Source: Pseudomonas fontis (GTDB taxonomy: Bacteria; Pseudomonadota; Gammaproteobacteria; Pseudomonadales; Pseudomonadaceae). Taken from it: a DNA stretch of 64,000 nucleotides. Of this stretch, positions 23,335 to 38,516 are shown piece after piece (positions within the stretch are counted from its first letter, which is position 1; every line of letters starts with the position of its first letter). The notes under the pieces were generated by a model that saw nothing but the letters and a program-made list of their open reading frames with translations, did not search any database and was not told where the DNA came from. Where the stretch lies: the NCBI RefSeq assembly GCF_028656955.1, contig NZ_JAMDGY010000020.1:248001-312000 (forward strand). The letters are read 5' to 3'. The translations under genes were made by a program, and so were the position numbers.

Positions 23335-23411
23335 TGGTGCACTCGACAGGATTCGAACCTGTGACCGCTCGGTTCGTAGCCGAGTACTCTATCCAGCTGA
23401 GCTACGAGTGC
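23335..23411 (-). tRNA. tRNA-Arg(ACG), copy 3 of the array
   Basis: 77 nt with GCACTCG/CGAGTGC acceptor stem, anticodon loop CTACGAA (ACG), T arm and encoded CCA at 23335-23337. The wobble base A34 is expected to be edited to inosine. It is the promoter-distal member of three almost identical genes. Confidence 0.97.
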
Positions 23412-23489
23412 AGGGTTGGCGCTTGGTAGACCAGCTCACCTCTGGTTGAAACAGAGGTTACTTCCAGAAACTGAAAACAACCTCTTAAA

Positions 23490-23566
23490 TGGTGCACTCG
23501 ACAGGATTCGAACCTGTGACCGCTCGGTTCGTAGCCGAGTACTCTATCCAGCTGAGCTACGAGTGC
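23490..23566 (-). tRNA. tRNA-Arg(ACG), copy 2 of the array
   Basis: Identical to the neighbouring copy at 23335-23411, with discriminator A and encoded CCA. The spacer to copy 3 closely resembles the spacer to copy 1, so the unit of about 155 bp (gene plus spacer) was duplicated as a whole. Confidence 0.97.
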
Positions 23567-23645
23567 AGGGTTGGCGCTTGATAGACCAGATCACCTCTGG
23601 TTGAAGCAGAAGTTACTTTCAGTTAACTGAAAACATCTTCTTAAA

Positions 23646-23722
23646 TGGCGCACTCGACAGGATTCGAACCTGTGACCGCTCGGTTCGTAGCCGAGTACTC
23701 TATCCAGCTGAGCTACGAGTGC
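23646..23722 (-). tRNA. tRNA-Arg(ACG), copy 1 of the array
   Basis: Same tRNA as the two downstream copies except for the discriminator base, G instead of A (the plus strand reads TGGCGCACTCG instead of TGGTGCACTCG). Both A73 and G73 are accepted by ArgRS, so it should be functional. Confidence 0.97.
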
Positions 23723-23829
23723 ATTTGATGTCGCGCATTATAGCCCGCTCAATCTCTATATCAAGCACTTTTTCGTTTAGTTTCAATAACTTAGCGAAGA
23801 AGCCAGATTGCAGCGTGCTATTTGAATAA

Positions 23830-23920
23830 TGGCGGAGAAGGGGGGATTCGAACCCCCGATACCCTTGTGAGGTATACTCCCTTAGCAGGGGAGCGCCTTC
23901 GGCCACTCGGCCACCTCTCC
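23830..23920 (-). tRNA. tRNA-Ser(GCT)
   Basis: 91 nt with the long variable arm of serine tRNAs. Acceptor GGAGAGG pairs with CTTCTCC, anticodon loop CTGCTAA (GCT), T arm GGGGG-TTCGAAT-CCCCC, encoded CCA. It is the first RNA of the leftward array, downstream of rsmA. Confidence 0.97.
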
Positions 23921-23992
23921 GCAACACGGGGCGTATAATAACCAGAGGCTTCCCCGTTTGCAAACTCTTTTTTGAAAAAAACTCGATAAAAA

Positions 23993-24181
23993 TTAACGGC
24001 TTGCTTCTTCGTCCTTCTCCTGCTTGATCCGCAGGTAGATTTCCTCACGGTGTACGGCCACTTCCTTGGGCGCATTTACACCAATCCGCACCTGGTTTCC
24101 TTTGACGCCGAGCACGGTCACGGTGATTTCGCCATCGCCTATTATCAGGCTCTCTGCGCACCGACGAGTCAGAATCAACAT
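23993..24181 (-). CDS. csrA: Carbon storage regulator RsmA/CsrA
   Basis: 62-aa RNA-binding homodimer protein: [20 protein letters not shown], then [20 protein letters not shown], then [16 protein letters not shown]. It contains the conserved R44-equivalent and the [15 protein letters not shown] strand that binds GGA motifs in mRNA leaders. ATG 24181 gives the standard length, with AGGAGAAAGGT in front. It precedes the tRNA-Ser gene and follows lysC, the usual Pseudomonas order (alaS-lysC-csrA). Confidence 0.97.
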   Translation of the reverse strand: MLILTRRCAESLIIGDGEITVTVLGVKGNQVRIGVNAPKEVAVHREEIYLRIKQEKDEEASR

Positions 24182-24328
24182 ACCTTTCTCCTCACGCAAT
24201 TCAGTTCAGGGACAACAGTCTGCAAAAAAAAGGGCTTCAACCTACAACCATGACGGCTGTCGACCTAAGCCTAAGTATTGACCAGCGCGGGTAAAAGAAC
24301 AGACCACCCACAATAGCCAGAAACACGA

Positions 24329-24352
24329 AGGGCGCGGCCAGGCCGCGCCCTT
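24329..24352 (-). terminator. Terminator-like hairpin after lysC
   Basis: AAGGGCGCGGCC, A, GGCCGCGCCCTT would be a very stable stem 14 bp past the lysC stop. The T-run is short, but the strength and position suggest termination between lysC and csrA, with csrA having its own promoter. Confidence 0.7.
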
Positions 24353-24365
24353 GGGGCAAAAACGC

Positions 24366-25601
24366 TTACTCGCCCTGACGGGACGGTGCGTCGAGCTCGA
24401 AGGCGGTGTGCAACGCGCGCACAGCCAGCTCCAGGTACTTCTCTTCAATTACCACAGAGACTTTGATCTCGGACGTGGAGATCATCTGGATGTTGATGCT
24501 CTCCAGCGCCAGGGCTTCGAACATGCGGCTGGCAACACCTGCGTGTGAACGCATGCCAACACCCACGATCGACACCTTGGCAATCTTGGTGTCGCCAATC
24601 ACTTCACGTGCACCGATTTCGCTGGCCGTGTTCTGCAGAACCTTCTGCGCCTTTTCATAATCGTTGCGGTGCACAGTGAAGGTGAAGTCGGTGGTGTTAT
24701 CGTGCGAAACGTTCTGCACGATCATGTCGACTTCAATGTTCGCCGCGCTGATCGGGCCGAGGATCTTGAAAGCAACGCCCGGGGTATCCGGTACGCCGCG
24801 AATGGTCAGCTTGGCTTCATCGCGGTTGAAGGCGATGCCGGAAATGATCGGCTGTTCCATGGATTCCTCTTCATCAATAGTAATGAGGGTACCCGGACCC
24901 TCCTGGAAACTGTGCAGCACGCGCAGCGGAACGTTGTACTTGCCGGCGAACTCGACGGCACGGATCTGCAACACCTTGGAACCGAGGCTGGCCATTTCCA
25001 GCATCTCTTCGAAGGTAATCTTGTCCAGCCGCTGCGCCTGGGACACTACGCGCGGGTCGGTGGTGTAGACACCATCGACGTCGGTGTAGATCTGGCACTC
25101 GTCAGCCTTCAGCGCAGCCGCCAGGGCCACACCGGTGGTATCGGAACCACCACGCCCGAGGGTGGTGATGCTGCCGTTCTCGTCAACGCCCTGGAAACCG
25201 GCAACCACCACCACGCGACCTGCCTTGAGGTCTTCGCGGATCTTCTGGTCATCAATCTGCAGGATGCGCGCCTTGTTGTGCGCACTGTCGGTGAGGATCC
25301 GCACCTGGTTGCCGGTATAGGACACCGCCGGCACACCCAGGTCATTCAACGCCATGGCCAGCAAGGCGATGGTGACCTGCTCGCCCGTGGACACGATCAC
25401 GTCCAGCTCACGTGGAACCGGCTGCTCACTGATCTGCTTGGCCAGGTCGATCAGGCGATTGGTTTCACCGCTCATGGCCGACAGGACAACCACCAGGTCA
25501 TCGCCAGCTTCGCGGAATTTCTTGACCTTCTCGGCAACCTGCTTGATTCGCTCGACTGTGCCGACCGAAGTACCGCCAAATTTCTGTACGATCAACGCCA
25601 T
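24366..25601 (-). CDS. lysC: Aspartokinase
   Basis: The 411-aa enzyme phosphorylates aspartate, the first step to lysine, threonine and methionine. The kinase domain begins ALIVQKFGGTSVGTVERIKQ and contains VVVLSAMSGETNRLIDLAKQ and FQGVDENGSITTLGRGGSDT. Two ACT domains near 270-411 (ANIEVDMIVQNVSHDNTTDF, then IVGVGMRSHAGVASRMFEAL) bind lysine/threonine for feedback control. Length is normal. It lies 87 bp after alaS. Confidence 0.95.
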   Translation of the reverse strand: MALIVQKFGGTSVGTVERIKQVAEKVKKFREAGDDLVVVLSAMSGETNRLIDLAKQISEQPVPRELDVIVSTGEQVTIALLAMALNDLGVPAVSYTGNQVRILTDSAHNKARILQIDDQKIREDLKAGRVVVVAGFQGVDENGSITTLGRGGSDTTGVALAAALKADECQIYTDVDGVYTTDPRVVSQAQRLDKITFEEMLEMASLGSKVLQIRAVEFAGKYNVPLRVLHSFQEGPGTLITIDEEESMEQPIISGIAFNRDEAKLTIRGVPDTPGVAFKILGPISAANIEVDMIVQNVSHDNTTDFTFTVHRNDYEKAQKVLQNTASEIGAREVIGDTKIAKVSIVGVGMRSHAGVASRMFEALALESINIQMISTSEIKVSVVIEEKYLELAVRALHTAFELDAPSRQGE

Positions 25602-25688
25602 TTCAAAGCCGCCTCAGCCCGTGAAGGGCACCCAATAAACAATCAATCAACGCTGTGGCCCGCCACTAGACGACGGGCCGCAAGCGTC

Positions 25689-28313
<2,625 letters not shown>

Positions 28314-28583
28314 AGGTTCTTCCACGGAAACGGCGGCCTGAGGCAAATGCGTGCGTCAAATAGACGAAACGACGGCAAAGGGCCGCATTATATCGGTCCT
28401 GCAATCTCGGTGCAGTGTGTTTATGCGATAGAAAACGTCATTTGGACGCATTAGGGCGGGCGGCACAAGCAATTGGCAAGCCTGATCGGATGAAAAGGCA
28501 TTCATCTACGACCAATTAGTTAGCAGCCTATACACCTGAGCGACGTCTGTGCTAAAACGTCTGCGCCGCCAACGTCTGGCGGC
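28314..28583. other. alaS-riboswitch spacer
   Basis: About 270 bp between the divergent alaS start and the FMN riboswitch. It must hold both promoters. No gene or repeat is visible. Confidence 0.4.
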
Positions 28584-28733
28584 AACGTTCTCAGGGCGGG
28601 GTGCAATTCCCCACCGGCGGTAATTGCGCGCAATGCGCATAGCCCGCGAGCGCTTGCAGGCCACCCTGCAAGGTCAGCAGACCCGGTGTGATTCCGGGGC
28701 CGACGGTCATAGTCCGGATAAAGAGAGAGCGGG
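28584..28733 (+). promoter_or_regulatory. FMN riboswitch (RFN element)
   Basis: The typical conserved pieces are present in order: TCTCAGGGCGGGGTGCAATT, then CCCCACCGGCGGTAA; a variable arm with AGCCCGCGAGCG; GCAGGCCACCCTGCAAGGTC, then AGCAGACCCGGTGTGATTCC, GGGGCCGACGGTCATAGTCC and GGATAAAGAGAG. It senses FMN and shuts off the lumazine synthase gene 95 bp downstream. In Pseudomonas such elements usually act on translation or Rho. Confidence 0.95.
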
Positions 28734-28795
28734 ACGGCGCGCGAGCGTCTGCGGCTGCACATCTGCGTGACAGCAATCCCCTTCGATCCAACTGC

Positions 28796-28816
28796 CCTGT
28801 TTCTCATACAAACAGG
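28796..28816 (+). promoter_or_regulatory. Putative Shine-Dalgarno-sequestering hairpin of ribH2
   Basis: CCTGTTT (28796-28802) and AAACAGG (28810-28816) are exact 7-bp arms around CTCATAC. The right arm includes the AGG of the AGGAG ribosome site (28814-28818) for ATG 28828. When formed, it would hide the site. It is therefore a candidate expression platform for the FMN riboswitch. Confidence 0.55.
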
Positions 28817-28827
28817 AGTCCGTTTCA

Positions 28828-29334
28828 ATGCAACCTACCCCGATTGACAGCAAAGGCCATGGCACTGAGCGCATCGCTTTCATCCAGGCATGCTGGCACA
28901 AAGAAATTGTCGACCAGAGCAAGCAAGGCTTTGTCGAGGAGATGGCCCGCCAGGGTTATCAACTGGGCGACATCGACTTCTATGAAGTCGGCGGCGCATT
29001 CGAGATCCCCCTGCACGCCAAGTTGCTGGCCCGCAGCGGCCGTTATGCCGGTATTGTCGCGGCAGGCCTGGTGGTCGATGGCGGCATCTACCGCCACGAG
29101 TTTGTCGCCCAGTCGGTGATCAGCGGCCTGATGCAGGTTCAGCTGGAAACCGAAGTACCGGTGTTCTCGGTTGTACTCACCCCGCACCACTTCCATGCCG
29201 GTGAAGAGCACCAGAAGTTCTTCTTCGAGCACTTCGTGCACAAGGGTGAAGAAGCCGCGAAAACCTGCGCCGACACGCTGCTGAAGCTGCGCGCGCTGCG
29301 TCGCAACGAGATGCCGCAGAAGATGGCGGGCTAA
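28828..29334 (+). CDS. ribH2: 6,7-dimethyl-8-ribityllumazine synthase, type II
   Basis: The 168-aa enzyme joins the ribityl-aminouracil and dihydroxybutanone phosphate in riboflavin synthesis. IAFIQACWHKEIVDQSKQGF, then FYEVGGAFEIPLHAKLLARS, and GLVVDGGIYRHEFVAQSVIS with TPHHFHAGEEHQKFFFEHFV show the lumazine synthase core. The last segment has the catalytic histidine region. Its length and insertions fit the RibH2 group seen in rhizobia, Brucella and some Pseudomonas, distinct from the usual RibH of the rib operon. FMN control suggests it is used when flavin is short. Confidence 0.9.
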   Translation: MQPTPIDSKGHGTERIAFIQACWHKEIVDQSKQGFVEEMARQGYQLGDIDFYEVGGAFEIPLHAKLLARSGRYAGIVAAGLVVDGGIYRHEFVAQSVISGLMQVQLETEVPVFSVVLTPHHFHAGEEHQKFFFEHFVHKGEEAAKTCADTLLKLRALRRNEMPQKMAG

Positions 29335-29348
29335 CTCGCTAGATCCTT

Positions 29349-29447
29349 TTCCTGTGGGAGCCGGCCTTGCCGGCGATGCAAGGTGAAACCTTGCCAATGG
29401 GGGCCGCTTGGCGGCCCATCGCCGGCAAGACCGGCTCCCACGGAAAT
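29349..29447. repeat. REP palindrome pair
   Basis: Two inverted REP units, GTGGGAGCCGGCCTTGCCGG at about 29354 and its complement CCGGCAAGACCGGCTCCCAC at about 29422, enclose a GGGGCCGCTTGGCGGCCC hairpin. The cluster lies between the convergent ribH2 and aruE, where it may end transcription or stabilise mRNA. Confidence 0.85.
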
Positions 29448-29457
29448 CGGCAGTTGA

Positions 29458-30462
29458 TCAACCCAGCTGTTCAGCCGTGGTTGGCACAATCAAGATCCCC
29501 GCGCGCAAGCCGTTCTTGACCTTGGGGTTGGGGAAAATGATCCGCGCCCCCTCTTCCTCGACGATCCAGCGCGTCTGCGCCAGGTCCTCGGCCAGCAGAT
29601 ACCCCTTGGAAAGCTCCGAGAAATTCTCGATGTCCGCCGGCAGGTGCAGGTGGAAGCTGTCACTGTGCTTGATGATCTCGCGCGCTACGCTGAACAGCTG
29701 CATGCCGTCGAGCTGATCACCTTCAGGCTCATTGCCCTCGATGATCTGCCTCAGGCGCATCTCGAGCTTGTCCAGCTTGATCTGCTCGTTCTGCCCGAAC
29801 GGCCGCGCCTTGCCCAGCTCCAGGGTGAAAGCTTCGGCATCCAGGGTTTCATAGGTGAAGGCGGTAAAGGTGATCGACGGCTTGCTCTGCAACAACACCG
29901 CCTCCATCCCCGCCGCACTCAACCGTTCCAGCTCGCGGCGCGAGTGCTGACGCCCTTCCTTGTACGGATATAGCGCAAACTGTTCGATCTTCGACCCGCG
30001 AATCGCGGTATGCAGGTCGTAATGCAGCCGGGTTCGCTCCGGCACGCTGAAAAAGGTGGTGGCCAGGCGTTCCAGCTCGCAGGCACGCAATGCCTCCGAA
30101 CCACTGGACAGCTCATGCCGACCATTGAACAGGCGATTGACGTCCTGGTCCAGGTATCGCTCACCCTTGCGGATGGCTTCAGGGTTGCCAAACAGGAACA
30201 GAATCCGCGCCCGGGGCTTGATCTCGCCCCGCGCAATGCCATGCAGCAGCTCATCAAGCAGCTCGATGGGCGCGGTCTCGTTGCCATGGATACCGGCAGA
30301 CAACAGCAAATCCATGCCATTGTCACGGGCCTCGGGCGGGCGCACTTCAAGTGCCCCCTCCCCCATCCAGCGCATGCGCACGCCTTCGACAGTCAGCTGG
30401 GTCTTCTCCGCCGGTTCACGACCGGCGAGGGTCAGTTCAAGCAGTTTGCCGAGGGCGAGCAT
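29458..30462 (-). CDS. aruE: Succinylglutamate desuccinylase
   Basis: This 334-aa zinc hydrolase removes succinate from N-succinylglutamate, the last step of the arginine succinyltransferase pathway. The metal site is [20 protein letters not shown] (H-x2-E) with the third ligand in [20 protein letters not shown], and the catalytic glutamate in [13 protein letters not shown]. Length is normal. It is the last gene of the leftward aru operon, 12 bp after the small His-tailed protein. Also called astE. Confidence 0.95.
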   Translation of the reverse strand: MLALGKLLELTLAGREPAEKTQLTVEGVRMRWMGEGALEVRPPEARDNGMDLLLSAGIHGNETAPIELLDELLHGIARGEIKPRARILFLFGNPEAIRKGERYLDQDVNRLFNGRHELSSGSEALRACELERLATTFFSVPERTRLHYDLHTAIRGSKIEQFALYPYKEGRQHSRRELERLSAAGMEAVLLQSKPSITFTAFTYETLDAEAFTLELGKARPFGQNEQIKLDKLEMRLRQIIEGNEPEGDQLDGMQLFSVAREIIKHSDSFHLHLPADIENFSELSKGYLLAEDLAQTRWIVEEEGARIIFPNPKVKNGLRAGILIVPTTAEQLG

Positions 30463-30474
30463 GGGCCTTGTTCC

Positions 30475-30765
30475 TTAGTGTTTGTGTCCGCAATCCGGAC
30501 CATGGACGTGATCGTCGTCTTCACCGGCATCGGCCGGTTCCATTTCCAGCTGCAGGCTCACCAGGTTGGTGGCCAGTGGGCGCAGCAGCAGGTTGGCATA
30601 CTCGGCATCGTCTTCTTCAACGTCGACACCAATCAGCAACTGACCGCGGCCATCCTGCTGAATCCACACTTCCTTACCTTGCCAGATCACTGCAAAACGG
30701 GTGCAGGAGGTTTCCAGCTGGGTGCCGTCGGTATCTTCAAGGATCAGCTGCAGGGCGTCGGACAT
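30475..30765 (-). CDS. Small acidic protein with His-rich tail in the aru operon
   Basis: A 96-aa acidic protein between aruB and aruE. The N-terminal part is an alpha/beta fold (LQLILEDTDGTQLETSCTRF, then AVIWQGKEVWIQQDGRGQLL). The C-terminus is acidic and ends HVHGPDCGHKH, a likely Zn2+/Ni2+-binding tail. Homologues in Pseudomonas are sometimes mislabelled as topoisomerase II, which the sequence does not support. Because the next gene encodes a zinc hydrolase, metal delivery to AruE is an attractive but untested idea. ATG 30765 is preferred to the ATG two codons upstream. Confidence 0.75.
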   Translation of the reverse strand: MSDALQLILEDTDGTQLETSCTRFAVIWQGKEVWIQQDGRGQLLIGVDVEEDDAEYANLLLRPLATNLVSLQLEMEPADAGEDDDHVHGPDCGHKH

Positions 30766-30779
30766 AATCAATTACTCTC

Positions 30780-32129
30780 TCAAGGTTGGAGTTGGAACGG
30801 ATAAACCGAACCCAATTTCAGGATCTGGGTCAGCTCATCCAGTGCCGCACGACACTCCAGCAACAATTGCGGGTCGGCCAGGTCGCTTTCGCTCAGGCGA
30901 TCGCGATAGTGCTTGTCGACCCACTGGATCAAGGTGTCGTACAGCGGGGCCGTCATGATAACCCCTGGATTGACCGCCGCCAGTTCCGTTTCATTCAATG
31001 CCACGCGCAAACGCAGGCATGCCGGGCCGCCGCCGTTCTGCATGCTCTGCTTGAGGTCGAACACCTTGACCTCGCTGATCGCGCCGCCCTGGCTGGTGAG
31101 TGCCGTCAGATAGGCCCAGACCCGCTCGTTGTTGCGGCATTCTTCCGGCACGATCAACAGCATCGAGCCGTCGGCACGGGACAACAGCTGGCTGTTGAAC
31201 AGGTAGGAACGTACTGCGTCCTCGACCGTGACCTGGGCCCGCGGTACGCAGACCGCCTTGAAGTTGCCGCCTCGCTTAGCCAGTTTAGCTTGCAGTTCGG
31301 CCAGCATTGCCTCGGTCTCGAGGAAGGCATCTTCGTGGTAGAACAGTACTTCGCCGTTGCCGACCGCGATCACGTCGTTGTGGAACACGCCCTGATCGAT
31401 CACTGCCGGGTTCTGCTGAGCATAGACCACGCCGTCATCGCTCAGGCCGTGCAACCGGACAACCGCCTGGGACGCTTCGAGGGTCTGGCGCGCCGGGTAT
31501 TTTTGCGGCGATGGGTAGCGCGTATCGAAAGCGCTGCGACCGAACACGAAGAACTCGACGCCAGCGTCACCATAGGCTTTGCAGAAGCGGGTATGGTTGG
31601 CCGCCCCCTCGTCACCGAACTGCGCCACGGCAGGCAAGGCCGCGTGGTGGGCGAAGTGCTGCTGGTTGGCGAACATTGCCCCGAGCACGCGACTGGTCGT
31701 CGGGTGCTCGATGCTGCGGTGGTATTTGCAGTTGAGGTTGGCGGCCGTGAAGTGCACACGACCGTCGGCGGTGTCGGCACTCGGGCTGACCGTGGCGGCG
31801 TTGGCCACCCACATGCTCGACGCCGAGCAGCTAGCCACCAGCAACGGCATGGCTTCCTTGGCTGCACGCTGGATCACCTGCGCGTCAGTGCCGCCGAAGC
31901 CCAGGCGACGCAGTGCAGCCACGTCCGGGCGCTCCTGCGGGGCCAGCACACCTTGCTGGAAGCCCATTTCCATCAGCGCCTTCATCTTCGCCAGGCCCTG
32001 ACGCGCCGCTTCACGCGGGTTGGACGCCTGCTGGCTGTTGCTCTGCGAGGCAACGTTACCGTAGGACAGGCCACCGTAGTTGTGCGTCGGTCCTACCAGA
32101 CCATCAAAATTCACTTCAAACGATTTCAT
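30780..32129 (-). CDS. aruB: N-succinylarginine dihydrolase
   Basis: The 449-aa enzyme of the guanidino-modifying superfamily hydrolyses succinylarginine to succinylornithine, CO2 and ammonia. It starts [20 protein letters not shown], contains [20 protein letters not shown] and [20 protein letters not shown] with the catalytic histidine, and ends near [20 protein letters not shown] with the nucleophilic cysteine. The order aruD-aruB matches P. aeruginosa. Also called astB. Confidence 0.95.
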   Translation of the reverse strand: MKSFEVNFDGLVGPTHNYGGLSYGNVASQSNSQQASNPREAARQGLAKMKALMEMGFQQGVLAPQERPDVAALRRLGFGGTDAQVIQRAAKEAMPLLVASCSASSMWVANAATVSPSADTADGRVHFTAANLNCKYHRSIEHPTTSRVLGAMFANQQHFAHHAALPAVAQFGDEGAANHTRFCKAYGDAGVEFFVFGRSAFDTRYPSPQKYPARQTLEASQAVVRLHGLSDDGVVYAQQNPAVIDQGVFHNDVIAVGNGEVLFYHEDAFLETEAMLAELQAKLAKRGGNFKAVCVPRAQVTVEDAVRSYLFNSQLLSRADGSMLLIVPEECRNNERVWAYLTALTSQGGAISEVKVFDLKQSMQNGGGPACLRLRVALNETELAAVNPGVIMTAPLYDTLIQWVDKHYRDRLSESDLADPQLLLECRAALDELTQILKLGSVYPFQLQP

Positions 32130-32153
32130 CGGCAAGGCTCCGTGAAGCTGTTG

Positions 32154-34645
<2,492 letters not shown>

Positions 34646-34705
34646 GCTATCTCCTCGGGCAGGCGCCTGTGGCACCTGCGAAACTCGACCTGTGGTTCTC
34701 AGGTA

Positions 34706-35725
34706 TCAAACCGCGACCAGGCGCACGCTGGCACCTTCGCCGACGCCCAGGGCTTCGGCAGCTTCAAGGCTCAGGTGCACCGGCTTGCCCGGCACCCAAT
34801 CCAGTTCCAGCAAAATCGCCCGGTAGTCTTGCAACTGGCCGTTGGAGACCAGATACGGACGCCCGCCCTTGACCGGCTGCTCCTGCAACTTGACCGGCAC
34901 CACGCGGCTATGGGCAATCGAGCGAATACCCGACACGCGTGCGTGCAGGGTCGGGCCACCGTCGAAGATGTCGATGTAGTGGTCCGTCTCGAAACCTTCG
35001 CGCATCAGGATGTCGAAGGTGATCTGCGCACGCGGGTGCACCTGGCCCATGGCCTCTTGCGCGGCATCCGGCAGCAGCGGCACATAGATTGGATAGTGCG
35101 GCATCAGCTCGGCCAGGAAGGTCCGGCTCTTGAGCCCGCACAGGCGTTCGGCTGCGGCGTAGTTGAGGTCGAAGAAGTTGCGGCCAATCGCGTCCCAGAA
35201 CGGCGAATCGCCGTTCTCGTCGCTGTAGCCGACGATCTCGGTGACCACCGAATCGGCGAAACGCTCCGGGTGAGCGGCCACGAACAACAGACGGCCACGG
35301 GAGTTGAGCTCGGACCAGGCGGTGCCGACCAACTCCGGCAGCACATAGAAGCTGGTCAGCAGGCTGTTGCCGGTCAGGTCGTGGCACTGCGAAAGCACGT
35401 GGATCTTGTTGTGGATCTTCAGCTCGCGCGAAGCGTGCACGAAGGTCTCGTTACGGAAGCTGTAGAACGGCTCCGAGTAACCGGCGGAGGCAACAATCGC
35501 GGAACAGCCGACCAGCTTGCCGGTGGCGCTGTCTTCAAGCACGAAGAAGTAGCTCTCTTCGCCGTTGAAGCTGACTTCGGCAGCGAAGGACGTCTCGGAA
35601 GCGGCGATCTTGTCGGCCAGGCGGCCGGCATCGTCCGGCAGGGACGTGACACCAATGGGACTGTCCGCAGCCAGACGCTGTACTTCACCCAGGTCAGCCA
35701 TTTGCGCGGGGCGCATCACCAGCAT
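34706..35725 (-). CDS. aruF: Arginine/ornithine N-succinyltransferase, first subunit
   Basis: 339 aa, paralogue of the next gene: MLVMRPAQMADLGEVQRLAA, then DSPIGVTSLPDDAGRLADKI, VTEIVGYSDENGDSPFWDAI, and FDGGPTLHARVSGIRSIAHS. The tandem pair arose by duplication. AruF carries the family motifs GYSDENGDSPFWDA and DIFDGGPTL, as AruG carries MSDEQGRSPFWES and DIFDAGPAV. ATG 35725 has GAAAGGAGTGACACC before it. Confidence 0.95.
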   Translation of the reverse strand: MLVMRPAQMADLGEVQRLAADSPIGVTSLPDDAGRLADKIAASETSFAAEVSFNGEESYFFVLEDSATGKLVGCSAIVASAGYSEPFYSFRNETFVHASRELKIHNKIHVLSQCHDLTGNSLLTSFYVLPELVGTAWSELNSRGRLLFVAAHPERFADSVVTEIVGYSDENGDSPFWDAIGRNFFDLNYAAAERLCGLKSRTFLAELMPHYPIYVPLLPDAAQEAMGQVHPRAQITFDILMREGFETDHYIDIFDGGPTLHARVSGIRSIAHSRVVPVKLQEQPVKGGRPYLVSNGQLQDYRAILLELDWVPGKPVHLSLEAAEALGVGEGASVRLVAV

Positions 35726-35855
35726 GGTGTCACTCCTTTCGGGAAATCTGGCCGACGGCTGTCGGCTCGGAAAAAGCGGCGCGTGCATTCAGGCACGCGC
35801 TACGAAAATCAGGTTCGCTGGCCGGTCAAGGCCAGCGAAGGACCGCAGGCGACAA

Positions 35856-37394
<1,539 letters not shown>

Positions 37395-38375
37395 TCAGCC
37401 GCGCTCGGCAGGCGCCGAGGACAGCTCGAACGGGCTGCTGTTACGGCGCTGATTGCGGTCTTCCCGCGGCGTTGCGCCGAAGAAATTGCGATAAGCACTG
37501 GAAAAATGCGGCCCCGAAGAGAACCCGCACGACAGGCCGATCTGGATGATCGACTTGCTGGTCTGCATCAACATCTGCCGCGCCTTGTTCAAGCGCAGCT
37601 CCAGGTAATACTGGCTCGGCACGCGATTGAGGTACTGCTTGAAGATCCGCTCCAACTGCCGGCGCGACACGCACACGTGCTGGGCAATCTCGTCAGTGGT
37701 CAGCGGCTCCTCGATATTGGCCTCCATCAGCAGCACAGCCTGGGTCAGCTTTGGATGGCTGGAGCCCAAACGGTTCTGCAGCGGGATACGCTGGCGCTCG
37801 CCACCTTCGCGAATGCGCTCTACCACCAGCTCTTCCGACACTGCGCCAGCCAGTTCGGCGCCATGATCCCGCGCCAGCACGGCCAGCAGCAGATCCAGCA
37901 CCGACAGGCCACCGCACGCAGTCAGACGGTCGCGATCCCAGTCAAACAGATGACTGGTGGCAATCACCTTGGGGAAGCGCTCGGCAAAGTCATCCTGCCA
38001 GCGCCAGTGCACCGCCGCACGATAGCCGTCGAGCAGGCCCAGTTGCGCCAACGGATACACGCCCGCCGACAGACCACCCACCACACACCCGGAACGCACC
38101 AGTTGCTTGAGCGCACTACCCAATGCCGCACCTACCGACTGCGGTGGCTCATCCGCCATCAGGAACAACTTCTGGCAACCTTCCAGCTTGCCGTTCCACG
38201 CTTCACCCGGTAGACGCCAGGCGCCTTCCGCCACGGGCTCGGCTTGCAGGAAACGCAGTTCATAGACCACATCCGGATGAACCTTCTGGGCCACCTGCAA
38301 GACCTCTTCAGCCAGCGCCAGGGTCAGGGCTTTGGTGCTGGGCCAGATGAGAAAACCGATTCGCTGGGTGGTCAT
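37395..38375 (-). CDS. argR: ArgR, AraC-type arginine-responsive regulator
   Basis: 326 aa. The N-terminal DJ-1/PfpI-like domain is RIGFLIWPSTKALTLALAEE to GCVVGGLSAGVYPLAQLGLL. The C-terminal AraC double helix-turn-helix spans about 225-310: TDEIAQHVCVSRRQLERIFK, then QYLNRVPSQYYLELRLNKAR and QIGLSCGFSSGPHFSSAYRN. In Pseudomonas this ArgR activates the aru and aot operons with arginine and represses biosynthesis. It is unrelated to the E. coli ArgR hexamer. It lies at the end of the aot operon and just before the aru promoter. Confidence 0.95.
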   Translation of the reverse strand: MTTQRIGFLIWPSTKALTLALAEEVLQVAQKVHPDVVYELRFLQAEPVAEGAWRLPGEAWNGKLEGCQKLFLMADEPPQSVGAALGSALKQLVRSGCVVGGLSAGVYPLAQLGLLDGYRAAVHWRWQDDFAERFPKVIATSHLFDWDRDRLTACGGLSVLDLLLAVLARDHGAELAGAVSEELVVERIREGGERQRIPLQNRLGSSHPKLTQAVLLMEANIEEPLTTDEIAQHVCVSRRQLERIFKQYLNRVPSQYYLELRLNKARQMLMQTSKSIIQIGLSCGFSSGPHFSSAYRNFFGATPREDRNQRRNSSPFELSSAPAERG

Positions 38376-38516
38376 GACGTAAGGTCCAGAGCCTGAGGTG
38401 AGTCTGTGCCCGCGCAGGCTGGCGGGCGGAGAGGCGCCTGGAAGTCAGGCGTCGATCGAGGCGCAGCATGACCTATTCTGGTGCAAAGCGGCAGCCTCGA
38501 ACGATTTCAAGGAATG

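Noticed and set aside
23335..23722. Repeats considered as a CRISPR array or mobile element
   Set aside because: The repeated units are complete tRNA-Arg genes with conserved spacers.
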